From contig NW_006499973.1 of assembly GCF_000471905.2 (NCBI RefSeq), positions 5,281,046 to 5,345,045 of the forward strand: a DNA stretch of 64,000 bases, given 5' to 3'. Shown in pieces: positions 1 to 10,570 of this stretch (positions are counted from its first letter, which is position 1; each line of letters begins with the position of its first letter). The position numbers and the translations under genes were made by a program. The notes beneath the pieces were generated by a model. That model ran no database searches. It had not been told where the DNA came from and saw only the letters and a program-made list of their open reading frames with translations. The stretch is from Amborella trichopoda (lineage: Eukaryota; Streptophyta; Magnoliopsida; Amborellales; Amborellaceae).

Positions 1-1464
1 TGTTGTACTTTACATACTCCAAAGTTTTAGATTAGAACAATCCCACCAATATTAGGATAACACAATCAATCCTTACAATCTGGGAATCATTGTAACAAAG
101 TTTTATATGTATCTTTGTGCTCTTTCAATGAAGATCATGCCATTCCAAATTTTACAGATATAGAGATAAACACCATCTCATAAAACTCCATCTGGGCTGC
201 CTCAAATCAATTGAAATTGATCTAACCTTTCTCCTTTTTAAATTGGTCGTTTGGGCTAAGGAGCCCTTCATGAGTATCTTTCTTGTTGTTTGGGCTCCAA
301 AAGTGTTTCTTTTTTCCCTTTGATTGATTGTTCAAGATGCTTCAGAGGTCCCAATGATGAATAATGGAGGTGCAGAGAAGCTATTTGAGCTTGAGTAGAA
401 GAACTGGGGGTCTTTAATGTGCTTTCTTTCTAAACCACTTATGTAGATTTGGGAAGATGGGTTTAAGTCTGGAGAGTGAGGAACTTGAAGATGATGAAGA
501 AAACCGTGTTGGTTGCACAGTAAAATAAAATAGAAGAAAGACCCAACTGTTGTTTCATTCTGTAGTAGGGCTATCTGTAAGCTAATTTAGCTTCTTGACC
601 CCTAAGATTTTGGGGTCATTTTTGCTTATTTGTGTTGGGAAGGTGGGGTGAGGCAAGGAGAGAAGATGGGGGTGAAATTGATGAAGGAAAGAGGTTTCGT
701 TAAGCAGCTTTGCTGCAGCAGCCGGTGTTCCATCTATTGATTCTATTGTATGAGTGTTTCTCTACTTGTCTTTTATAGGTCTCTGGAAGGTACAATGGAG
801 TTATGGTGGTGAAGAGATGGGAAGGAGCAGGATGAGGTCTCTTGCATTGTAGAAACTTATTGGAATATGATGTTCTCTCGGTCTGAGATTTCTAAATCAA
901 TTTTCACTAGAATCCAATTATCTATCAATGATATGCCTTTGGATGAACCTGTTCTAAAGGAAAAGGATATTCAATATGTGCCTGGATGGTGATTTTGATG
1001 TGAGGTTTTCTAGACTGAATTTTGTGATAATTAGACATATTAACTTCATGTTTAATTGAGGAAAGAATGGAAATGAGTGAAACAAAATAAAAAAATGGGA
1101 ACTCTATTTCTTAGTAAAGTGCAAAATCTGGAAAAGTTGGTAAAATAATGCAGGGATTGCTTGTTTTCACATATGGCTTCACAAATGAGGTGGGGCATTA
1201 TTATTCGCAACAGGTTCAACACACAAAACAATAATCTATTTAATTGTATTAGCACCATGAATATTTGATGCAATCTCAGTCATTTTAGAAAATTTACTAA
1301 CGCAGCTGGATCGCAGAACTTTCTTTTTTCTTCTCCTAAATGGGGATTGCTTTTTCTGTGATTTTCTTTTCTTTCAGATGTTCTAACCTCCCTTGAAAAG
1401 TGTTTACATTTAGGTAGAGAATGAAAACATCATCAACATTGTACTTATCTACAATTAGAATTCA
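1..1464. other. Intergenic DNA downstream of the ABCG gene
   Basis: This is AT-rich single-copy-looking sequence on the 3' side of the minus-strand ABC transporter gene. I find no reading frame of protein-like composition, no LTR ends and no tandem array. The 73-codon frame at 1052-1273 (minus) has a composition typical of random AT-rich DNA. The transporter's 3' UTR and polyadenylation site must lie in the right part of this stretch, but I cannot place them. Confidence 0.5.
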
Positions 1465-3348
1465 TTACATGAAACTCTTACTCCTATCTGAGAGGGAGCA
1501 CCTGAATTGAAGAATCAGAAAAGAAATGAATCTGTAGGCCAAGATGATGCAGACCATGATCCCCACACTACTCCATCTGTTGCAATCCTCCAACCCTTCT
1601 TCTCTCAGCAAATCCTTCCCACTTAATAGACATTCTCCAAATTCGTACTCCAAACACTTATGTTTAACCGAAGAGAACTCGTTTATCAGAAAACCCTCGA
1701 AGGGGTACTTGAATAGAGAAATGTAGTGCATGAAGAGCCAGTATCTGGGTATCCCATTCTTTGATATAAAATACCCAGAAAAGAGGAAGAAAAACCCCAT
1801 AACCCCTGATATAACAGAGTTCCCAATGATGAAATTGGGAACCAGAGCACTGAAGCAAACTACTACAGAGTTGGCAGTGTAGAGTATGAGCCAGACTATT
1901 AACACAAAGAACAGAAAAGATGACATGCTCTTGCTCAAACCCACCATCCAGTACAGGGGGGTCGAGAACAGAAGGGCAAGGATCAGGAGAAAAGGCAGGA
2001 AAACCAGAGCATTCGCGACAGAGTAAGAAGAGATTCTGTAGCTCCCACAAGAGGTTTCCTTCATCAAGATCTCTCTCTCCTGCAAGAAAATTGGCAGAGC
2101 CTCTGTTGTTGAAGAGAGTAAGAAAGTGAGAACGAATGCAAAAAGACCCACCCGCTCTTCTGCACCGGTTCGATCCTCTCTTAAATTGGGAAAGATGGAT
2201 CCTAACACAAGACCTGCTATAAGCATTTGAAGGGTTCTCATGGCAAAGAGCTCCTTGGTTCTGAATATGTTTTTCGAAAATCTCATTGCAAGTATCCAAA
2301 TCTCTCCCACCCTTGAATTGGCAAAACCCAATTTGAGGAATTCATCGGAACCTCTCTCTATGACTTTTGTAGACTGAAACAGCTGTTGCAAAGTGACCCT
2401 CTTCTCATCTGCTTCTTCATCGTCTCTGTCCCTAAACTCAAGTGGCTTGAGCTTGTCAATGGCCTCGATCGCAAACTCAAGGATATTTACATGGAGGGGA
2501 ATTCCGAGGCCTAAGGACATCATATGGGACTGAAGCTGCTCTGTGGTGCCCTGATAGTAGACCGAGCCATTGGCAAGCATGAGAATGGAGTTAAAGAGCT
2601 TGATGATTCGGAAACCTGGTTGGTGAATGCTGAGAATCACTGTTCTACCCCTGAGCTCAGCCATAGACTTTAGCATGTCTATGATTTGGAGGGCAGCATT
2701 GCTGTCAAGACCCGATGTTGGCTCATCCAGGAGGAGCACAGCCGGGTCGTGTATAACATCGACCCCAATTGACACCCTCCTTCTCTCTCCTCCTGAGATT
2801 CCTCGAATGTTCTCGTTCCCAACTCTTGTCTTGGCAACATGGTAGAGGCCAAGCTCTTGGAGGAGAGAGACAACTTTCGAGTACCTCTCGGAGTTAGAGA
2901 GAGAGAGGCGGATGCCAGCACTGAACATGAGAGTCTCCTCAACAGTAAGAAGAGGGAAGAGGGTGTCCTTTTGAGGAACAAAGCCTGAGATTTTCCTGAA
3001 ATGTGCGGGTACTACGGGCTTTTGGTTTACAAGGAGAGAGCATGTGGCTTTGCTGGGGGTTCTCCGGCCTGCAAGGATCTCTAAGAGAGTGGATTTTCCG
3101 GCACCACTTGGGCCTACGATGGCGAGCAGCTCCCATGGCTTTGCTCTGCAGCTTACATTGTTTAAGACTTGCCTTGTGCTTCTCTGTTTCTTAATTTCAT
3201 GCTTGATTTCACCTTCTTCTGCATTCTTTTCAAGGTGGTCGTCTCCTCCTTCTTGCGTTTCTTGGTAGTCTCTGAATTTGGAGCTTGATTTGGTTATGTC
3301 GACTTGGTAGCAGATGTTCCTCGCCTCTATCTCGAACCCCTGCTTCAT
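1465..3348 (-). CDS. ABCG10-like: ABCG-family half-size ABC transporter, ABCG10-like
   Basis: An intact single-exon 627-residue ORF. The nucleotide-binding domain comes first, as in ABCG (WBC) half transporters. It has Walker A GPSGAGKST (79-87), Q-loop Q126, signature SGGER (185-189), Walker B LLLDEP (205-210), D-loop SGLD (212-215) and H-loop H242. The C-terminal half has about six membrane segments (roughly 371-387, 401-418, 444-465, 474-497, 503-526, 597-615). The motif LLSSTTEALPIFLQER and the FSGYFI segment before the last loop are typical of the plant ABCG4/8/10 group, whose members are also usually intronless and about 590-650 residues. Half transporters dimerise and pump small molecules (hormones, terpenoids, phenolics) out across the plasma membrane; the substrate here cannot be inferred. 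The N-terminus carries a charged insert (about residues 20-57). The start is the first ATG of the frame and all catalytic motifs are present, so it is probably functional. Confidence 0.95.
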   Translation of the reverse strand: MKQGFEIEARNICYQVDITKSSSKFRDYQETQEGGDDHLEKNAEEGEIKHEIKKQRSTRQVLNNVSCRAKPWELLAIVGPSGAGKSTLLEILAGRRTPSKATCSLLVNQKPVVPAHFRKISGFVPQKDTLFPLLTVEETLMFSAGIRLSLSNSERYSKVVSLLQELGLYHVAKTRVGNENIRGISGGERRRVSIGVDVIHDPAVLLLDEPTSGLDSNAALQIIDMLKSMAELRGRTVILSIHQPGFRIIKLFNSILMLANGSVYYQGTTEQLQSHMMSLGLGIPLHVNILEFAIEAIDKLKPLEFRDRDDEEADEKRVTLQQLFQSTKVIERGSDEFLKLGFANSRVGEIWILAMRFSKNIFRTKELFAMRTLQMLIAGLVLGSIFPNLREDRTGAEERVGLFAFVLTFLLSSTTEALPIFLQEREILMKETSCGSYRISSYSVANALVFLPFLLILALLFSTPLYWMVGLSKSMSSFLFFVLIVWLILYTANSVVVCFSALVPNFIIGNSVISGVMGFFFLFSGYFISKNGIPRYWLFMHYISLFKYPFEGFLINEFSSVKHKCLEYEFGECLLSGKDLLREEGLEDCNRWSSVGIMVCIILAYRFISFLILQFRCSLSDRSKSFM

Positions 3349-3571
3349 TGAAACCCTGCTTCTCTCTCTGGGTGTTTGTTTGCTTTTAATGTTGTATAAT
3401 CCTCAAAGCAATTCGGTGTTTTCTGCAGAAATGGTAGTTTGAACTCACGCTGGCTAAGGCACTGAATGTAAGCAAACGTGCATGGTCCTTGGGGTAAAAA
3501 TTCAAAATCCAGTTTAAAATGGTTTGTTTGATTTTCCAAGACTAAATCTTCGCACAGGAATAATGGAAAAA

Positions 3572-3580
3572 GTTTATATA
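3572..3580 (-). promoter_or_regulatory. Candidate TATA box of the ABCG gene
   Basis: Read on the minus strand this is TATATAAAC, lying about 225 bases upstream of the transporter start codon. That spacing would give a 5' UTR near 190 bases, plausible for a plant gene. No other good TATA match lies closer to the start. This rests on motif and position only. Confidence 0.35.
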
Positions 3581-4968
3581 AGATCTCAACCTTATATTGT
3601 ACATGCACCTAAAACTCGCTCTAGTGATAGTTGTTTTTATGCTGAAAAACTCTCAAATCGATCATTTCGACTTAGAGATTCATAAACACGAAAAATAAGG
3701 AGATTTGTAGCTCAAAATATTGTTCATTTTCGCATTATTTGAATTATCCATCTTCAAGATTTTCAAATGTTTATAGATTTACTTTATCCTTACTATTTTT
3801 GAAACACTAAATTTCATAATTGGGCATAACAGTTAATTTTCATGTAATGGCAAAGCTTTGCAGCACCAAAACTATATTTTCGATATATTTTTTAGGCACA
3901 CCTATTTCAATAGTATAATATAAGGTTGACACCTTATAAAAACCTCACCCATAAATCATACGCTTTCTCTATGTACGAGAAAGGTAACATGTCATATCGC
4001 CTCTTTCTCTCTGGAATTTGACATGGGTGATGGATAAGGATGGGTTTCTATGAGTTTGAAAGATTCGTGGTTCTCTGTCTCCCACGGTTGAGGATTGAGT
4101 ACAGTAGTAAAATATAAATTGTGGCTGTAAATCATCCCATCGATTGCTTATGTGGTGGAGAAAAGGAGAGAGAGTGAATCGTCTTTTTGAATTATTTGTT
4201 ATAGAATTGCAAAGTGAGTACAGTAGTAAAATATAAATTGTGGCTGAAAATCATCCCATGGATTGCTTATGTGGCAGAGAAAGAAAAGACTCTTCTTTTT
4301 GAATTATTTGTTGTAGAAATGGGAGCACCTACAAATGAAGTAGGCAGGGGGAAAGTGCTTATTGTTGTCAGTGAGAGGAACCCGTGAGCTTTGGTGTCAC
4401 GGGCAGTAAGAGAGGAAGAGAGAGTGGCTGATGCGTTGCTCTGCATTTCTCAACAACACTGTGAAGGGATACTACTGTTCCACACGTGAACTCCAAATAA
4501 TCTCTCGCAATGTAAGAAAATTTTCTTTAAAAAAACAAAACTCAATGATTGGATAGATTAAGAGAGAGAAAGGGGGGTTTAATCTGCAAGCCTGTGAAGT
4601 AGGCATTGGTTTGAGAGAGAGAGAGAGAGAGAGGAGGGCTCTGCACACTAGTCAAGGAGATAGTGGTTTCCAAGGTGTGCCTTACAGCAAACATTGGCAT
4701 TGGACATTGTTCGTGTTTGCATATGCCCACATATTCTTCAGCTTCTTTTTTTATCTCTCTGGCTGGTGAATTTTTTTTACTGAATACAAAATATCATTTA
4801 TTAATTGATTAAGAAGATTTTGCCGAAGTTTTTGGTTGATTGCGACCTTGTAGGTCTGGGGTCATTAAAGGGTTGGTTTTTTTTGGTCTTAGCCAAGGTG
4901 GTTCGTGTTGTATCTGAGAGCACTTAGATCAGGCGATTGCAAATTCTAATTGAATTTCGTCTTTTTTA
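3581..4968. other. Upstream intergenic region of the ABCG gene
   Basis: AT-rich DNA between the candidate promoter and the first transposon remnant. It contains a 119-bp direct duplication (listed separately) and a short (GA)n run near 4616-4634. The minus-strand frame at 4542-4730 simply reads through that GA run. No gene is supported. Confidence 0.5.
4097..4319. repeat. Direct tandem duplication, two ~105-bp copies at 119-bp spacing
   Basis: The block starting GAGTACAGTAGTAAAATATA at 4097 recurs at 4216 with a few substitutions. Both copies run through an ATCATCCCAT block and end at TTTTTGAATTATTTGTT. The second copy has lost part of the GA-rich middle. It lies about 750-970 bases upstream of the transporter start codon. 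Confidence 0.8.
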
Positions 4969-5545
4969 GAATCCATTTTAGAACTGTTGCCCACTGTATC
5001 TTCGGATCATTGCCCGGTATTAGTGACCCCTTCTTCAACTCTCCCTCATGGTCCTAAACCTTTTAAATATCTTCAGGCTTCGCAAATGGCTCCTGATTTC
5101 ATTAAAGTGAGAAATGATCCGTGAAAGGGCAGGGTTGGTGGTAATACTCAAACATCTTTACTCAAATCTTAGTTAATAGAATAGGACTTCCTTTGACATA
5201 TTGATGAGGAAGTCAAGGTTCCGTCTACCAGAACTTCATGATCTTCTTCACTTTGATCCACTAAATGCTTCCCTAATTCAAGAGGACAAGGTCTATACAA
5301 CTCATTTACAGCAACGTTTTTAGAATGAGGAAAGCTTATTGAGGCCAAAAAAAATATCTAAAGAAGTATGGTTAAAAGATAGTGATTTGAACATCAAATT
5401 GTTTTCATTTATCTACAATGGCTAGGCGTAGGAATGACCGGATCTGTTCTCATAAGGACTCAGAAGATAACTTGATCAAAGACTGTGAGGAAGTGAATTC
5501 TAAAAAACAATTCTGGCTAAAGGAATTCTAAAAACTATGATTCTA
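4969..5545 (+). pseudogene. LINE (L1-type) remnant: end of endonuclease to endonuclease-RT linker
   Basis: Broken plus-strand frames carry two signatures of plant L1 elements in the right order. Near 4999 the translation reads SSDHCPVLV, matching the SDHxPL motif that ends the apurinic endonuclease domain, followed by a KPFKYLQ segment where L1 proteins have RPFRFE. Around 5330-5450 the frame reads EESLLRPKKISKEVWLKDSDLNIKL (two windows quoted as one family match), like the L1 linker segment that ends in a WLK(D/E)GDRNTKFFH-type motif before RT. Stops and frameshifts are frequent and RT itself is absent, so this is an old truncated scrap. It ends where LTR-type sequence begins near 5555. Confidence 0.65.
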
Positions 5546-5554
5546 AGACTTAAG

Positions 5555-7121
5555 TGTTGTACATCATTTTTGACGTACATACATCTCTGGTGCAAATAAA
5601 GTGAGAGTCAATAACAACTTGGCCCTGCCGGTACCCAAGACACTGCCAAATCAAGAGAACACTACACAATAAGTCCAACACTAGGCAACCTTGGAAAAAA
5701 TACTATCATGTCAAAAAGAAACCTTAGAACTATAGCCTTGGCCTATGGGCTTCAAAATAGTACCAGACCACCATCGTTACGTCCAGAACATCGAAAAGCC
5801 CCTAGGAACCAAATTTGGGCTCAATTGGACCTTCCAAGAACATTCTGAGTCCAAATTACTTCGAACGGGTAGGTCATACACTATTCCGGTGGGGCCTCAC
5901 CAAACTAGTCCCCAATCATGGAGGCCTTAGCTTCACCTCTCGGGATAACCTGCAAACACCCACATATCGCTCGTTTGGAGTCGGAGCAAGCTCAAAATCA
6001 GACAAGCTAGATCTCAACAACCCGGTCATTTTGACATATGGCACGCCTCGTGACGTGACCCAGAATCAAAGCCTCTCTAGAGAGAAGATGAGCACGAAAC
6101 CATGGAAACAATGCTTTCGAAGAAAAAGACATGAAGCAATAAACTCGAGATTTGTACATCAGATTATCGTAAAGATAGGTTTGATGAGACTGTATCACGA
6201 AGGGCTACAAGCTGGTATAACTGTTATACTCAATCTAAGGTGAGATAAGTCGCAAATTCCAAGGATAAAGAAAGCAAGATTCTTTGATTGCCAAAATCCA
6301 TTTTTTCGATGATATCTTGAAATCAGAAAGTACTTCAAGCAAGAACCAAAATGGATAAAAGTAGTGCAAAAGACTTTGGAAGTCTTTTCACTCGTTGTTT
6401 GCCCTGCGCAGAAAGATGCGTGGTCCCATCTCTTTTCCCCTTGCATCTTTAGCGTAGACACAACAAGCCTGCGACACCGTATTGCACCCTGCTATTAGAC
6501 ATATGCTCGACCCAATACCATTCAGAGTCAACCAAAGGATTTCAGCCCTCAAATCATCACTTTAACTTCCTCTATGTACAGGTCAGTTGAGTTGTGAGAG
6601 ACGCATACGCCCTCTCCTTCTGTCACTCGGGAGGAGTCTTCCTGAGCTGATAGCCAAGAGAGTTATACTCCTTCGGCTGCCCTGATTGCGCATAAAGTTT
6701 GCGTGGATAGGGGATAATTCATCACCTTTCTCCCTTATCCCTTCTTTTTGTCAACCAGCCCTCGTTTGAGCGAGCCACTATAAAGGAGTACAACATAATA
6801 CAGTTTCCAGCGTGAGAGAACAAAGGAATAAGTTAAAAAGCATGAGGAGAGTCTGTGGCCAAACCGTGCTGGCAGACAACCGGAGGGCTTCTTAATTGTT
6901 CTTAGAAGGTAAATTTCCTGGGTGTGTCCTGAACCCCAAAACGGCAAGGTAAGCACCTAAACGCACTCCCATCATAAAATCTCTCTATTTGTTGGTTCCT
7001 ATCAGCACATAAGATAGCACGCGTGCACACACTCACAAACGGGTAGTGCGCGCGGACCCCTCTCAGTTGTTTGAGAAAGGATTTTTCCCATCATACACAT
7101 GAAGAAAAATCAGCCCGACCA
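5555..7121 (+). mobile_element. Diverged LTR ('E') of a Ty3/gypsy Tat/Ogre-type element
   Basis: The right end is firm: it stops in CGACCA three bases before a recognisable primer binding site (7124-7143). Inside, short blocks such as a CATACACTATTCCGGTGGGG stretch near 5877 resemble the LTRs of the A/CD family (compare 7510 and 37170), so E is a distant relative. The left end is set at a TGTTGTAC start after the LINE scrap and is uncertain. Frames inside (for example 5815-6243) have no protein-family match and are treated as noncoding LTR. No internal region of E was found, because element A begins right after its PBS. Confidence 0.5.
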
Positions 7122-7123
7122 GC

Positions 7124-7143
7124 TGGTGACTCTACTGGGGACA
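7124..7143 (+). other. Primer binding site of element E
   Basis: TGGTGACTCTACTGGGGACA differs from the element A PBS (10552-10570) at a few positions and sits three bases after the LTR E end, the usual place. This form of PBS is known from Ogre/Tat retrotransposons, where tRNA-Arg is the accepted primer. Element A starts two bases after it. Confidence 0.7.
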
Positions 7144-8425
7144 CTGTTTGAACGTATTTTTCATCACCTTGGTCCCTGGTAGGAAACTGGTCAATAAAGC
7201 CTGCAAAACAATGGAAATTCCCGACAATCTCAAAATGTACCCAGAATGGGTCAAGATCGTCATCCACACTCCAAAAGACCACCTGCCAAGTTTCATCGCA
7301 TTTCGACATGTCTAAGGCAATGAACACAAAGGAACAAACACCCTGAAATGGACCCTACAACTGGAACTACATTTTCGATGTCTCAAACCACTGTGGGACC
7401 ACCTCCATTAGATCTGGCGCGATCGAAAACCCCTATGGTCCAATTTTCAGCTTAATCAGACACTTTAGGACAAAGCTATGAGTAAAACATTGAAACAGGA
7501 AGGGCCGTACACTATTCCCGTGTGGCCTCACTGCACTAGAACACCATTAAAGGTGATTGTTTTACAGTCACGGGCAGTCACTTTTAGAGCCCATAACTTA
7601 CTCATTCTAAGTCGGAATGCTCCCAAATTTGGTGAGCATATTTGTCTCATCAAGACGAACAATTCGATACGTGGCACGCCCCGAGATGATGACCGAGCAA
7701 GGAAAAAAGCTAGATAGAAATTGCCGATTCATAAAGAATTTGTAGAAAATTCAGCAGCGACACGCCTCGCTCGATAAACCTAATCATGACGCTCGCACAA
7801 CAGATCGATGTGAAACCAATTCCATTATGTACGTAAGGTCCAGGGTTATCATTGATCTGAACACTGTACATGATGAACGGTCAGATTTCAAGCATGAAGC
7901 CAATGAAGTGACTAAAATTTTGGCCGTCGGATTCCAGATTTCGACCAAAACTCAAAAGTTGTGAAATCTTCGTTCGGACTCCAAATCGCTTTCCTTTTAT
8001 TTCCACGCAATTGTGACGGCATGATCAGTGCACTATGATGAAGAAATCACAGAAAAACATTAAGGACGACCGCACTATAAATATGAAGTTTCCAAGATTC
8101 AAACAAATTTCAAGTCTCGTGATCATGGCTTAAAAACATTATTCATGACTTGAAGTTGGTATCAAAACGATCGTCATGATGAGCCCTACAAAAAAATAAT
8201 AATTTTTTGATCAAACTGGCATCAGAACACCCTCGGGTCAGTCATAGAAGATCACACAAGATCTCGGGCAGCAGCATGGACTGCTATGAAATTCCTCACA
8301 TTGTTAGATAGGGGCAAAACAATCTTTTTGCACCCATTTTTAGAAATTTTTTTAATTTAATTAAATCTTAATTTTTAGTAATTAGGTCTAATTTTGATCA
8401 ATCCACTCATTTTTGGGCTCAATTC

Positions 8426-8497
8426 TATATAAACAGGCACTACATCATTGTAAACAAACCCTTCGGCCTTCAGTTGATTCTTGGAAGATTCAATAAA
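8426..8497 (+). promoter_or_regulatory. LTR A promoter core: TATA box and nearby poly(A) signal
   Basis: TATATAAA at 8426-8433 is followed by AATAAA at 8492-8497. The same pair stands at the same place in the CD 5' LTR (38110 and 38197) and 3' LTR (54589 and 54676), which supports function as the LTR promoter and polyadenylation signal. The short distance implies a very short R region, or that the AATAAA acts at a later cleavage site. Confidence 0.6.
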
Positions 8498-8579
8498 ATT
8501 TTGATTCCTTACGTGAGCTTGTGAGTATGTCTTAGAGGGAGAGAGGAGAGACAATAAAAGGGTCGATACCCTTCGAGCA

Positions 8580-8992
<413 letters not shown>

Positions 8993-8994
8993 CA

Positions 8995-9790
8995 ACTCGT
9001 GAGACTTAGTGCCAGTTGGTCCGCTCCGTCTTCTTTTGTCAACTGGTGAGACCTAGCATCGGTTGGTCCTCTCTATCTTTTTCTGTCAACTAGTGAGGCA
9101 TAGCGTCGGTTGGTCTTCTCTATCTTCTTTTATCAACAAGCGAGGTCTAGCGCCGGTTGGTCTTCTCTCTCTTCTCAATCGACGAGACTTGGTGCCAGTT
9201 GGTCTTCTCTCGCTGCTTCTATCAATCGACGAGATCTAACGCCGGTTGATCTTCTCTCTCCTCTTCCATCAATCGGTGAGACCTAACATTGGTTGGTCTT
9301 CTCTCTCTTCTTCCATCAATCAGTGAGACCTAGTGCCGGTTAGTCTTCTCTCTCTTCTTCTATCAATCAGAGAGACTTGACGTCGGTTGGTTTTCTCTCT
9401 CTTCTTCCATCAGGCTACGAGACCTAACGTCGATTAGTCTTCTCTCTCCTCTTGTATCAGTCGACGAGACATAGCATCGGTTGGTCTTCTCTCTCTTCTT
9501 CCATCAGTCAGCGAGACCTAGCACCGGTTGGTCTTCTCTTCCTTCTTCTATCAGTCAGTGAGACTTGACACCGGTTGGTCTTCTCTCTCTTCTTTTGTTT
9601 ATCAGCGAGACCTAGCACCTACTGTTTTCCCTCTTTTCTTCTGTCAGTTGGCGAGACTTAACGTCAGGTGGTTCTCTTCCTCTCTTCTCATGTAACACAG
9701 TCGGCGAAGCCTAGCGTCGACAGCTTCCTATCTCTCCCATCTCTTGAAACAGTCGGCAATGTCTAACGCCGACTGCATCTCCTCTTTCTT
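8995..9790 (+). repeat. 47-bp-period minisatellite in LTR A
   Basis: About sixteen degenerate units. Each has TCAAC/TCAGTC, then GAGACCTAGC, a GCCGGTTGGT core and a CTTCTCTCTCTTC spacer. Unit starts can be read at 9001, 9048 and 9095, giving a 47-bp period; later units vary. The last units drift to a CAGTCGGCGAAGCCTAGCG form. Equivalent arrays lie in the C LTR (38365-38905) and D LTR (54830-55420). Units are contiguous and variable, as in a minisatellite. Confidence 0.9.
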
Positions 9791-10551
9791 CTTCTCCTTC
9801 ATCTCTTCCTTCTTCTCTCTCCTAACGTCTATTCCTTTCTTCTCTTTAACCATTCCTCTTCTACTCTTTCATTCGACCAAGAGGGATTGAGGTTAGCATC
9901 TCATGGTAGTCATGTCGTCTAGCCGTAATGTCATTGCGCCAGGTTCGCTTGACCCTTTTTACTGCCATGATAGATCGACCATCGTGCTTAGCTAGTTTAG
10001 CTAGTCGATATTGACAATAGCTTCTAATAGCAATCCTGTGTGTCGGTCTCAGTTACCGAGCCTGTTCGCTACCACGTTACACCAATTATCCACCAGCCTA
10101 GTCACTGCTCTGATCTTCTCGCTTGATCGAATTCTTCTCTCCCCCCGTCTTTCTTTCTTCTTTTGGAATACACATGCTTGTGTATGATCATCAAAGAGGA
10201 AAAGGGGGAGGTCTGACCCACTTGTCCCATAACCTTTGCCATATATCTGTATGACCACAGGAAAGCAGAAAATAAGAAGAATACGAGCCAAGGGAGGTGA
10301 TTATGAACCAATTTCATTACTTAGGGGCTTTCTTCGTGATCTAAGTGGGCACTCATGTGAGTCAGTCCGACTAAGTCCCGAACCCACCTTTAAATTCCTC
10401 TCTCACAGGTTGGTAACACCTGCCCCCATTTTTGAACGAGGTTCTCGAGAGATTGATCTCACAAACATCTTGGGTCTCCCTCGAAACCCTAGACGCATGT
10501 CACCCGATCCTTCAGGGATCCGGAGGGCGAGATCGAGGTACCTAACCAGCT

Positions 10552-10570
10552 TGGCGACTCCACTGGGGAC
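10552..10570 (+). other. Primer binding site of element A
   Basis: TGGCGACTCCACTGGGGAC, three bases after the LTR end. This is the characteristic PBS of Ogre/Tat Ty3/gypsy elements, attributed to tRNA-Arg. The CD copy (40932-40950) has decayed at two positions. Confidence 0.85.

Noticed and set aside
5815..6243. 142-codon plus-strand frame
   Set aside because: It lies in LTR E, has no family resemblance, and the corresponding LTR parts in A, C and D are not open.
8995..9790. CRISPR-like look of regularly spaced repeats (also 34040-34400 and 51830-52850)
   Set aside because: Units are contiguous and degenerate with similar, not unique, spacers; they lie in plant LTR elements and no cas genes exist. 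They are minisatellites.
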